From: Leptasterias polaris
Lineage: Eukaryota > Echinodermata > Asteroidea > Forcipulatida > Asteriidae
Assembly (NCBI GenBank): GCA_037783415.1
Contig: JAZGTN010000068.1
Coordinates: 1,426,001-1,490,000 of the forward strand
DNA: 64,000 bases
Direction of reading: 5' to 3'
Shown: positions 57,101 to 63,545 of the stretch, in pieces
How the letters are laid out: every line of letters starts with the position of its first letter
How positions within the stretch are numbered: the first letter of the stretch is position 1
The notes under the pieces: generated by a model
What the model saw: only the letters and a program-made list of their open reading frames with translations
Database searches by the model: none
What the model was told of the DNA's origin: nothing
Made by a program: the position numbers and the translations under genes

Positions 57101-60100
57101 GTATAGAAGTATACAATATTTAATACACAGATATGTTTATAACATTTCTTTGAAACACGAGGTCACACCGAACACCTCTTTTTTGTTTCCAACAAAAAAT
57201 TATGTCTAGTATAATTTATTACTGAAGAGAAATTCAATTTGCCTCTTACTACCTATACTATACCCTTTTCCTACTATAATTTGCTTAGATTGTACTTAGT
57301 GAACGAGAAAGAGTCGTTCCATTCGCAAACATGGGACAATTGGTTAGAATCATTTTCGTGGGGATGAAATCTGAAACATCTTGCGGATGAAGAGTGACCT
57401 TATGAGACAAGAATCTCACTGCAACTTAGGAGGCCTATAACAGAAAGGCTTATGCCGAAGCGGACTTAAAAATTAACAGTACTGTCTGAAATACAATCAA
57501 AGTGGAAAAAATGCCACTTTTAGTGTCGTGGCCGAGCTGTCTAAGCCTGCACAGCAGCAAATTAACTATAGATGACAGTCAAAATATTATGAATATAGTT
57601 TAAGTTTGAAATGACTCCATTTAAACATAAAAAGGGAAACATTTCAGTTGTCTCTGAAACTTCGTTCAGCATTCTCAGCGGTGTAATACTCGGTCTACAG
57701 TGAATTACAGTTAATAGTGTCCCACGATGCACAAGTCTTCAAATGATATCTGTAGTCCCTCAGAAGAAAATAAAACTTCAGGAAGAATCATGTGATTAAA
57801 GAAGTTTTGGGTTGATGTAATCAGTGCTCTTCCCGTTTGGCACTCAATAAATCCGCATGAATGTTGTCTTGCCTCTCAAAAGTAAAAAAATATGCCACTC
57901 CGGACTTGTTCAGGTTACGTTAATTCAAATATGAAACAACTATTGCCTCTACCAAAACAGTCCGTTCAGTGTTCGTATTTTCATAATGTACCAACGTCAA
58001 TCAAATTAAGGACAACATCATCAGTTAGCCCCTCCTTTCTCTTGGTCATTCTAATCCTCCCCTAGACCTAATAGTGTTCGGTCATAGCATAGAGTGAGGG
58101 ACATAAAATTGTACTTTTTTATAAGCATTCGACAATGTTTGCACTCGATTAAAGTTTTTAAGCATTTTTTGCACACACAAAACCCAGATGTCGTCCTGTC
58201 CCATAAAAAGCATCCTGCATGCCTATACTATTTATGTCCTTCAAGCCTCGCTTTGGTTTCCATTGATTAGATTAGGGAAGCTCAAGATGGCTGCTATTAC
58301 CAGTGGCAACACTGTTGGTCATTTGCTTAACAGGGGTTAACTAGCCGACATCAACAACATAGACAATATTGTAAGAATAAAACAGCAATCCAATGACAGT
58401 ACGCATATCAGTTTAGCTTTCTTTCTGCTAAAGCTGGTGGAAATTATTTATAACATTATGATTAGTCTCTGAGTGTATGTCCTCCCCTTCAAACTGCCCC
58501 CCCCCCCCTTTTTGCCAACAATCTTATATTGGCTAAGACGCAATCGGTTTGCAATCCCCGTCAGCTATTGACAAACTTGAGAAGTGGTTCGGATCCCATC
58601 TCTCATTGGAACGATTTTTAGTTAATTTTTTGGAAACACGAAAATATTAAAGGGACACGTTGCCTTGGATCGGACGAGTTGGTCTATAAAAATCGTTTGT
58701 ATTTGTAACCGTTTGTTATAAAATGCATATGGTTAGAAAGATGTTGTAAAAGTAGAATACAATGATCTACACAAATATGCCTCGAAATTGCGTGGTTTTC
58801 CTTTTACATCGTCAACTTACACGGTCGGCCAATCATGGGAGTCAAATTTTTGACTCCCATAAATGGCCGACCGTGTTAGTTCGCAAAGTCTAACTCGTCC
58901 GATCCAAGGCAACGTGTCCCTTTAAAGGCCCTGTACACTATTGGTAAGATCGAAAAACACAAATATTCACAGATTCACACATAACTTACATGATTTAAAG
59001 TAAGTAATGGTAGAAAGGGTTCCTTAAAATATTTCTGTCTAAAATGCTATCGTTTCTGAGAAATGAGTAAAACAACAGTTTTTATCACGCGTGATAATAA
59101 ACTCGATGCTTGAAAAACAGAAAACACATAAGGTCTCTTTTCACTATTTTCTCGAAACCTCGATGACCAATTGAGCTCAAATTTTCACAGGTTTGTTATT
59201 TCATGTATATGCACTGCAAAAACGTTGGTCAAATCATTTGTTGGGCAAAGTAACATCCACAATTTGGTCGACAATTGCCCAACGAAAGCAATAATTGGTG
59301 TTGTTGGGCAAACATTTTGTTTGCCCATTTTTTGTATAAGAAGCGGAACAAAAGTTGGGCAAGTGTTGGGCAAATATCTCGTAATCTGAATTCATCATAA
59401 TTGCTGGTTACACTTTTGCTTATGTATTGGGCAACTTTTTGGTAATTTTAATTAATCTCGATTGTTGGTTAAAATTATGCACATTAGTTGGGCAAAATCG
59501 TCCGATCATGCGCACTACGATCAAAGAGTTGTCCAAGAACTGGGCACATTTTACCCCAAAGTTGGGCATTGTTCCCGCCAAACGCCGTGTGTGTGCATTA
59601 AAAGCATAAAAACGATATTTTCCAACATGGCGAGTGGAGGAGTGGCTGTGACTGTGTCGTCTCTCTTAAACGAGCGGGGTTGCCCAGTGGTTATAGATCC
59701 ACATTGAAGGTTAGTTTTTAACTAAAAATGAAGTTGTGTTTCCTATTCAGTCGTACATAGTCATCGTGACAGTTGCAGAGCAAAAGCAACACAGTGACAC
59801 TACCGTTGAATTATTTTCAGTTTTATCATGCCATTATGTGCAACGCCGCGGCTCGTGGCATGTATGCGTGTATATTGTGTTGTATGTGTGTGTAGTACAT
59901 GTACATGTATGACAATACATGCATGGAACTATCACTGCATTGCTTGCGCTGCAACTGTCACGACTGTGTACAACAACTGAACTGGAAACAAACTTTGATT
60001 AGTTAAAAACTAACCTTCCAAGACATCTACAAACCACTGGGCACCCTCACGTTTTTCAGAGAGACGCCAAGGTCACAGCTCGCCACCGTTTGCCATTGTG

Positions 60101-63100
60101 GAAAAGATCATTTCTATGCCTGGTTTTACGACGTATCACAGGAGGAACTGTGAATCAAAGGGTTAACTAATATTTGGTTTAATTTTAACCAACGGTTGGC
60201 AAAAAGTGTGCCCAATGTGAATGGGTAATATTTTGCCCAAAAGTTGGATGAGTTGACTATTCACCCTTAATTGGGTAAAAAGTTGGGCATTATTTTACCC
60301 AATTTGTTTACAGTGTAATTGATAATTTATTAAATACCCAGAAAATGGGTAAACAAAAAATTACCCAACTGTTGGCTACTAAAATATACCCAACTATTGA
60401 TGAGGAAATATTACCCAATTATTTGGCAATCAGAGTGCCCAACTGAGATGGGGAAAAAAGTACTTAAAAGATGGGCATGTTGATAGTTTAAGCAACGTTG
60501 GGTAAAAAATTGGGTAAATTTTTGCCCATTATTTTTACAGTGTGGTTGATTACACAAAACATGAACACTGTCTGTGATTATTTTGTCAGCTCTGCCAATC
60601 CTGTATAATACCTTTAAAGAAGGAAAAGGATGATCTTTGCTGAACTGACTCATACGAAGCTTTTCATGCCATAAGAAAACCACATGACATGGCCATAAAA
60701 GTAAAGGCCTGTATCGTTGTCGTAGCAGATTCTTTAAAAAAAAAGATTAACACTTTTGAAAAAATTTCTGGTACAAAAAGACATTGACAACTTTGAAGTA
60801 CGTTAATCATAAACTAGCAATACATTGAACTTTATCCATATTATGCCAAATGGTCACGTTTCAGCACACGCTTCACGTCATGATAAATCAACACAAATGA
60901 CATACATGTATTATATAATTATAGCGATCTTCTAATTTGCACGCCACGTACTCTCACGTTACCGACAAGGTTTGAGCTGCCCGATGTTGGATTTATGGAT
61001 TTTGTCAAAGAAGGCGGATAATAAATAAATGTCGACTGATATTTTAGGAATAAATGAGGAGTTCTAAGGATTTTTTAAAAAAATAAGATAAACAAATTAT
61101 GGTGGCCCTGAAGGGACATCGCACATCGCAAATATCTTTGCAAATATTTGCGATGTCGCAAATATTATCGCAAATATTATCGATAATATTTGCGACGTCG
61201 CAAATATTATCGATAATATTATCGCAAATATCTTTGCAAATATTTGCGACGTCGCAAATATTATCGATAATATTATCGATAATATTTGCGACGTCGCAAA
61301 TATTATCGATAATATTTGCGATAATATTTGCGACATCGCAAATATTTGCAAAGATATTTGCGATGTGCGATGTCCCTTCAGGGCCACCATAACAAATGGA
61401 GAGATTTTATGACTGGAAACTGCGATGACTCTTAAACGTTTCTAATCTCAAGAATAAGACTCTTGACAATTTGCTTTTACAGACCAATTGCAGACTGACA
61501 CGTTGACAGTACTGAAGGGTACACAACCTTCAAAACACACATAAATAAAATAAAACACAACACTCTGGTTTCAACGTCATAACTCATTGTTCAATGTTTT
61601 CTGAAGTTGTACACAACAGCCTCAATCCCCACTAAACAAAGCTTGGTATACATACATATTATCGGCCTAAAGGCTTTCTGGATCTCGGCTAAGGGGCGGG
61701 CAGGAGCTAATTCGTCTCATATTTCACGTAATCATGACCGGGCCCACGAGCTAATTATTGGTTCTATCTGCAGATGTTTATTTACGCTTAAACTGTGTAT
61801 TGTTTTAAAGTTCTATCGTTTCCTTACTTCCTTTATATATTTTATTACTGAAGAGAAATTCAATTTGCCTCTTACTACCTATACTATACCTTTTTCCTAC
61901 TATAATTTGCTTAGATTGTACTTTAATAGTGAACGAGAAAGAGTCGTTCCATTCGCAAACATGGGACAATTGGTTAGAATCATTTTCGTGGAGATGAAAT
62001 CTGAAACATCTTGCGGATGAAGAGTGACCTTATGAGACAAGAATCTCACTGCAACTTAGGAGGCCTATAACAGAAAGGCTTATGCCGAAGCGGACTTAAA
62101 AATTAACAGTACTGTCTGAAATACAATCAAAGTGGAAAAAATGCCACTTTTAGTGTCGTGGCCGAGCTGTCTAAGCCTGCACAGCAGCAAATTAACTATA
62201 GATGACAGTCAAAATATTATGAATATAGTTTAAGTTTGAAATGACTCCATTTAAACATAAAAAGGGAAACATTTGTGTAGTTTGATATCAGTATCCGTTA
62301 TGGGTTTGTGCATCGAACTCAACTTCTAATGACTAAATTATCAGAGCGTGACACTGAATGTTCCTGGGCAATACACTTAACTATAATTGATTCTCATCAC
62401 CCAGGAGTAAATGGATACCTACTAGATTAGAGATTGTTGATGTGTATTATTACGCTGTATACTCCAAAGTATTATTATTTGAAGACTCCCTCCCCCGAAA
62501 ACATAAATATAATAACATGAAATAAAATTAAATAAACCAAAACAAAAACATCAACAACTACATTTTGTGCTTTTTACGATGGCAGCACTCGAAATACTCC
62601 ATTTCAAGTTGCTTAACTATACAGTTTAGACTACATGGTGAATGAACATTTCTGACTGTGGGTTAAATTCCTCTTCGAAATAAACCATCGATGCTCCTTT
62701 TCTTTAAATGAAGAACAAGTTGATTCCCTGTCTGTTGATCGGAGTAAATTTTAAAGGGAATGATGTGAAAATCGTTCCTCTTTTTGACGCCCTTCCACCA
62801 CCATCATTCTTGAAGGCACCTCATCTCTACCCAACTACAAACTATTAACCAAACCAGCCTACCTCTTCCCAACTACCAACCCTTGACCAAACCAACCATC
62901 CTCTACCCAACTATACACACCATTAACCAAACCAGCCCACCTCTATCCAACTACAAACTATTAACCAAACCAGCCCACCTCTATCCAACTACAAACTATT
63001 AACCAAACCAACCCACCTCTACCCAACTACAAACTATTAACCAAACCAGCCCACCTCTACCCAACTACAAACTATTAACCAAACCAACCCACCTCTACCC

Positions 63101-63444
63101 AACTACAAACTATTAACCAAACCAGCCTACCTCTTCTCAACTACCAACCCTTGACCAAACCAACCATCCTCTACCCAACTATACAAACCATTAACCAAAC
63201 CAACCCACCTCTACCCAACATCCCAAGTGATCGTGTGTTGCGTTATTATCAAAGTCCTGTAGAAAACACCAAGTAGGGACTTGGAGCTTAACAAATTACT
63301 GATATAAAATGACATCACAAACTTACCTCTCACTGCTATCAGCATTAGAACCATGACACCAATGCACAGCATACTGAACAGTTGTAGGTTTCTACCACTC
63401 TCTGCAAGAATTATTTTAAATGAAGAAAACGGAGAGTTAGTCAT
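29890..63444 (-). CDS. multi-SRCR, somatomedin-B, seven-transmembrane receptor gene (nine exons, spliced)
   Basis: The joined exons are 63444-63327, 41707-41357, 40664-40266, 39297-38947, 38608-38237, 37379-37029, 36692-36321, 35478-35128, 34716-32471 and 30153-29890; exon 1 plus nine more gives ten segments totalling 5175 bases, 1,724 residues and a stop. Order: signal peptide, seven SRCR-like domains (residues 40-888), SMB domain (about 905-941), Cys-rich N-glycosylated ectodomain, 7TM of secretin/adhesion type (about 1428-1686) and a short tail. Every boundary has GT/AG, and phases agree. I see no GPS autoproteolysis motif before TM1. It is probably a cell-surface receptor coupled to G proteins; the ligand is unknown. 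SRCR domains in echinoderms are linked to immunity (family knowledge). Assignment of exon 1, 21.6 kb away, is less sure than the rest. Confidence 0.75.
30154..32470 (-). other. last intron of the receptor gene
   Basis: 2317 bp between donor AAG|GTACGT at 32470 and acceptor at 30154. It holds a LINE fragment (30535-30867), a C23 tract (30951-30973), degenerate cttctcttccaccaatc repeats (about 31290-31420) and T-rich stretches. I see no exon inside it. Confidence 0.75.
30535..30867 (-). pseudogene. 3' remnant of a non-LTR retrotransposon reverse-transcriptase ORF
   Basis: The 110-codon minus-strand frame shows the pattern found at the C-terminus of many LINE ORF2 proteins: NSFIPRTASLWNSLPG, then FKRNINSYL. 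It is followed on the minus strand by A-rich units (aaaaataaaaataaa) like a LINE tail. The rest of the element is missing. It sits in the last intron, in the same orientation as the receptor gene. Confidence 0.65.
32471..34716 (-). CDS. receptor large exon: somatomedin-B domain, ectodomain and TM1-TM5
   Basis: The exon opens after ttttttgcag at 34717 in phase 1 and ends at AAG|GTACGT in phase 0 (748 codons and 2 bases). The SMB domain is TCRGRCGELP to FDIGTCEHP with the eight-Cys spacing of the family. Two later segments share a C-x2-C pattern (CAYCHG, CALCNG). Many NxS/NxT sites suggest heavy glycosylation. A 9-residue repeat (GVHIPYLYP, three copies) lies at about residues 1151-1177. TM1-TM5 follow at about 1428-1451, 1461-1482, 1490-1514, 1537-1558 and 1580-1604. 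The segment between Cys500 of the exon frame and TM1 has no CxW...CxC GPS pattern. It resembles Methuselah-like or SMB-type adhesion receptors. Confidence 0.88.
33851..33935 (-). repeat. 27-bp exonic tandem repeat, three copies
   Basis: On the plus strand the unit reads ggtaaggtatgtggactccg followed by gggtaca; the three copies are almost identical and the period is 27, so the frame is kept. It encodes GVHIPYLYP three times (the last ends YLDP). Low divergence suggests recent slippage and possible length polymorphism. Confidence 0.9.
35128..35478 (-). CDS. receptor exon: SRCR-like domain B3
   Basis: 351 bp, phase 1 at both ends (acceptor ttatttccag, donor ATAG|GTAAGA). The domain shows IRLVNGSSHLAGILELR at its start, then VCNDLG, WLGVENRC and IQCS, recognisable SRCR landmarks. 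It is clearly diverged from B1 and B2, so it is not part of the recent duplication, and is followed by the SMB exon. Two small inverted repeats lie about 105 bases upstream of its acceptor, as for B1 and B2. Confidence 0.82.
35583..35614. other. conserved intronic hairpin before exon B3
   Basis: gaagagtggcg ... cgcccctcttc pairs at 10 of 11 positions around a 10-base loop; a second small palindrome (atgacaggttgtcat) ends about 10 bases before it. Both recur 92-105 bases upstream of exons B1 and B2. Confidence 0.5.
36321..36692 (-). CDS. receptor exon: SRCR-like domain A3
   Basis: 372 bp, phase 1-1 (acceptor ctatacag, donor TATG|GTAGGC). It starts TVRLSGGCTAREG and contains LVCKHLGYP and WELVCAYG, the best SRCR landmarks, with seven Cys in total. 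Before the last Cys is an acidic run of Ser-Asp repeats encoded by a cactgt hexamer (about 36345-36380). The typical TVCDD box is missing, so this is a divergent SRCR type. Confidence 0.82.
37029..37379 (-). CDS. receptor exon: SRCR-like domain B2
   Basis: 351 bp, phase 1-1 (acceptor ttattttcag, donor ATAG|GTAAGA). IRLVNGSSHLVGTLELR, ACNDLG, WLGVENRC and IECS mark the SRCR-like fold. It differs from B1 by about eight bases, most of them near the N-terminal end of the domain. Confidence 0.82.
37471..37502. other. conserved intronic hairpin before exon B2
   Basis: gaagagtggcg and cgcccttcttc flank a 10-base loop; atgacagcttgtcat lies just left of it. The same arrangement precedes B1 and B3. 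Confidence 0.5.
37732..37805. repeat. 74-bp hairpin in the B2 to A2 intron
   Basis: gttaacggataaagaacttg and its near complement caagtcctttatccgttaac form two arms of about 25 bases. It is present in the second duplication copy at 39671-39744 but not at the corresponding place near B3, so it entered before the 1.92-kb duplication. Confidence 0.75.
38237..38608 (-). CDS. receptor exon: SRCR-like domain A2
   Basis: 372 bp, phase 1-1. It has the same landmarks as A3 (SGGCTAREG, LVCKHLGYP, WELVCAYG). About ten bases differ from A3, clustered at the two ends of the exon: the linker next to CTAREG and the Ser-Asp run, where Asp to Tyr and Asp to Leu type changes break the repeat. Neighbouring introns are almost unchanged. 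Confidence 0.82.
38947..39297 (-). CDS. receptor exon: SRCR-like domain B1
   Basis: 351 bp, phase 1-1 (acceptor ttattttcag, donor ATAG|GTAAGA). It encodes the same domain as B2 with a few substitutions, e.g. an altered ATNANL / ATNVEL stretch before DLFDIRLVN. Confidence 0.82.
39397..39428. other. conserved intronic hairpin before exon B1
   Basis: gaagagtggcg and cgcccttcttc pair around a 10-base loop, 100 bases upstream of the B1 acceptor, with atgacagcttgtcat beside it, as before B2 and B3. Confidence 0.5.
39671..39744. repeat. second copy of the 74-bp intronic hairpin
   Basis: Same arms as 37732-37805 (gttaacggataaagaacttg and its complement), carried along by the A-B duplication. Confidence 0.75.
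40266..40664 (-). CDS. receptor exon: SRCR-like domain A1
   Basis: 399 bp, phase 1-1 (acceptor cccgcaaag, donor TATG|GTAGGC). It starts DTVRLSGGCTAREG and has LVCKHLGYP and WELACAYG. It is nine codons longer than A2 and A3, in the acidic linker before the last Cys (DNAWDLERSGSSNSD region). It is more diverged from A2 and A3 than they are from each other, so it is the older member. Confidence 0.82.
41357..41707 (-). CDS. receptor exon: first SRCR domain (S0)
   Basis: 351 bp, phase 1-1 (acceptor gccaatctag, donor ACAG|GTGAGA). The domain is closer to the SRCR consensus than the A and B types: VRLEGGPSLNEGRLEIR, WGTVCQATG, ICHRLGY, GPIWSKGVEC and ALLCITG. Joined to the signal-peptide exon the boundary codon becomes Gly (GYDLDWDVRL). 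Frames continuing past the donor are intronic. Confidence 0.85.
42411..43411. repeat. right copy of the segmental duplication, first arm
   Basis: Aligns with 1108-1966: acttctgtaaaggttagttt, ctgcagctgttcatagtat and tgtagagtgcattcccctt are among the shared words. Similarity ends at gtgccagacaaca (43411). In the left copy the next matching base is only about 18 bases further on; here it is at 62335. Confidence 0.75.
44457..44735. mobile_element. TTAA-flanked miniature element with palindromic centre (unit 1)
   Basis: The ends TTAA-AGGGACACGTTGCC and GGCAACGTGTCCCT-TTAA enclose 279 bases. Long inverted repeats (cggacgagtt / aactcgtccg) and a perfect central palindrome, gggagtcaaatttttgactccc extended on both sides by the ggtcggccatttat arms, make nearly the whole element able to fold. 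The TTAA target suggests piggyBac- or Kolobok-type mobilisation. Confidence 0.8.
46223..46250 (+). other. tRNA-Leu-like 5' head (possible SINE or tRNA remnant)
   Basis: gtggccgagctgtctaag resembles the 5' part of tRNA-Leu (atggccgagcggtctaagg, from memory), including the A box. The rest of a cloverleaf is not present; a weak B-box-like gtttgaaatgactcc lies about 75 bases on. It is repeated in each unit (near 49228, 57525 and 62155). Not a functional tRNA gene. Confidence 0.35.
46541..49544. repeat. tandem 3-kb repeat, unit 2
   Basis: About 3005 bases, near-identical to unit 1 over most of its length and apparently the complete form. It contains its own TTAA miniature element (47347-47625). 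Confidence 0.85.
47347..47625. mobile_element. TTAA-flanked miniature element (unit 2)
   Basis: Same ends, length and central palindrome as 44457-44735; carried by the tandem unit rather than inserted independently. Confidence 0.8.
49545..50546. repeat. tandem 3-kb repeat, unit 3, truncated
   Basis: Follows unit 2 directly and matches it for about 1.0 kb. It ends inside its TTAA miniature element, at the tip of the central palindrome (ccatttatgggagtc), where sequence of the 1.1-kb monomer family begins. Confidence 0.85.
50547..53030. repeat. tandem 1.1-kb monomers rich in TGACGTCA, copies A and B
   Basis: After a 170-base tail of a preceding copy and a short hairpin (aggtgttcggagc ... gctccgaacacct, 50719-50753) with a T15 run, copy A (about 50800-51945) and copy B (from 51946) share a period of about 1140 bases. 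Both run cttgtccgctaacaaaagca, gatgacgtcatcaggtgtca, gcgccctctagcgg, tgtgtatctacaaaaccac. Copy B diverges after about 52716. Short open frames are not conserved. Confidence 0.7.
53031..53233. repeat. start of monomer copy C
   Basis: Diverged but collinear with copies A and B (ttcttttccctcaagattgt, gtcaaattacaaggttttta, tttttgcgggatta). It is interrupted at a TA by the 2.8-kb element and continues at 56047. Confidence 0.6.
54219..54422. repeat. 16-bp minisatellite, about 13 units
   Basis: Unit tcaactcgtacccaag with variation at a few positions. An inverted piece of the same repeat (acttgggtacgagttcactt) lies at 54843-54875, so the 420 bases between are bracketed by inverted copies. Confidence 0.9.
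54464..54713 (+). pseudogene. exon-like open stretch inside the 2.8-kb element
   Basis: The bases ttattggtcactgtgcag form a good splice acceptor, followed by about 80 open codons ending in TGA, of higher G+C than the surroundings. The predicted peptide is basic and Pro/Gln-rich and matches no family I know. It could be a captured host exon or the last exon of an element gene. No promoter or other exon was found. Confidence 0.25.
56047..57208. repeat. remainder of monomer copy C
   Basis: From about 56253 it is collinear with copy A (51163 onward) to the end word ccaacaaaaaattatgtctagt at 57208, with one 178-bp insertion. It adjoins the fourth 3-kb unit at 57209. Confidence 0.7.
56924..57101. 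mobile_element. 178-bp hAT-like miniature element with 8-bp target duplication
   Basis: TATAGAAG flanks it on both sides (56916-56923, 57102-57109). The ends are imperfectly inverted: CATAGTGTTAGCCAG and, in complement, CAAGGTTTTAGCCAG. Copies A and B lack it, giving an empty site. An 8-base duplication and CA-type ends fit hAT. Confidence 0.75.
57209..57840. repeat. tandem 3-kb repeat, unit 4, only its right end
   Basis: Matches the last 630 bases of units 1 and 2 from ttattactgaagagaaattc. The part corresponding to 44657-45915 is missing between unit 3 and this piece. Confidence 0.85.
58647..58925. mobile_element. TTAA-flanked miniature element (unit 5)
   Basis: Same ends and length as 44457-44735. 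A few bases of its central palindrome are changed (aatcatgggagtc against ccataaatgg), so it pairs less well. Confidence 0.8.
59212..60542. mobile_element. CACTG-ended non-autonomous DNA element (EnSpm/CACTA-like), TG duplication
   Basis: The ends are CACTGCAAAAA and TTTTTACAGTG, with TG on both sides; other units read tatatggttga uninterrupted, so the empty site is known. Both arms are full of ttgggcaa/ttgcccaa words on the left and ttgggtaa/ttacccaa on the right, as expected for subterminal sites of CACTA-type elements. The interior has a short ATG frame in good context (aacATGGCG at about 59627) and an inner hairpin (gaaggttagtttttaacta / ttagttaaaaactaaccttcc). Confidence 0.75.
61098..61391. 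mobile_element. 294-bp near-perfect palindromic element
   Basis: It begins tatggtggccctgaaggg and ends with the exact complement. ACAAAT flanks both sides (61092-61097, 61392-61397); other units have a single acaaat, so the target duplication is six (possibly seven) bases. The arms consist of gcaaatattatcgataatat-like words and differ only in the middle third. Because of the symmetry both strands carry a 97-codon open frame with almost the same translation. Confidence 0.85.
62335..63326. repeat. right copy of the segmental duplication, second arm
   Basis: Aligns with 1985-2118, 4513-4976 and 6000-6140 of the left copy, minus the two transposons. It gives the empty target sites of both. It leads directly into the signal-peptide exon at 63327. 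Confidence 0.75.
62823..63220. repeat. 38-bp minisatellite, about ten units
   Basis: Unit ctctacccaactacaaac followed by tattaaccaaaccagcccac, with sporadic changes. The left copy has only about four units (4865-4976 and 6000-6035), so length has changed since the duplication. Confidence 0.9.
63327..63444 (-). CDS. receptor exon 1: signal peptide
   Basis: ATG at 63444 (a stop lies just upstream in frame), 39 codons plus one base, donor G|GTAAGT in phase 1. The peptide has a 21-residue polar start, then LFSMLCIGVMVLMLIAV, a hydrophobic core; an internal Met at the core's start is an alternative beginning. Phase and strand match the SRCR exon at 41707, the next supported exon. The near copy at 6141-6258 shows it is conserved as a unit. 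Linkage to the SRCR exons is inferred, because 21.6 kb lies between. Confidence 0.65.
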
Positions 63445-63525
63445 TAATAACGACGAGAGAGTTCGGTAAAGTTCCTCGAAAAGCTGCTTTAGCTATGATG
63501 TTTTTGTTATTAGCGGGGTTGTTGG
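63445..63525 (-). promoter_or_regulatory. conserved 5' leader and proximal promoter of the receptor gene
   Basis: Shares GCTAAAGCAGCTTTT- and ATAACAAAAACATCAT-like words with 6259-6345. Similarity between the copies stops near 63530-63545, where a LINE remnant begins. Confidence 0.35.
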
Positions 63526-63545
63526 TTTTGTATACTGCTTTGAAG

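Larger units (their letters stand above)
57841..62281. repeat. tandem 3-kb repeat, unit 5, with two insertions
   Basis: Collinear with unit 2 apart from a 1331-bp CACTG element (59212-60542) and a 294-bp palindrome (61098-61391). It ends at gggaaacattt, about 200 bases short of the full unit, then 53 unrelated bases lead to the duplication arm at 62335. Confidence 0.85.
41708..63326 (-). other. intron 1 of the receptor gene, about 21.6 kb
   Basis: It runs from donor G|GTAAGT at 63326 to acceptor ctag at 41708. It contains 700 bases of ordinary AT-rich DNA (41708-42410), a duplication arm (42411-43411), an 18.9-kb repeat block (43412-62334) and the second duplication arm (62335-63326). I find no SRCR exon in it. 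The length is inferred from the assignment of exon 1. Confidence 0.6.
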
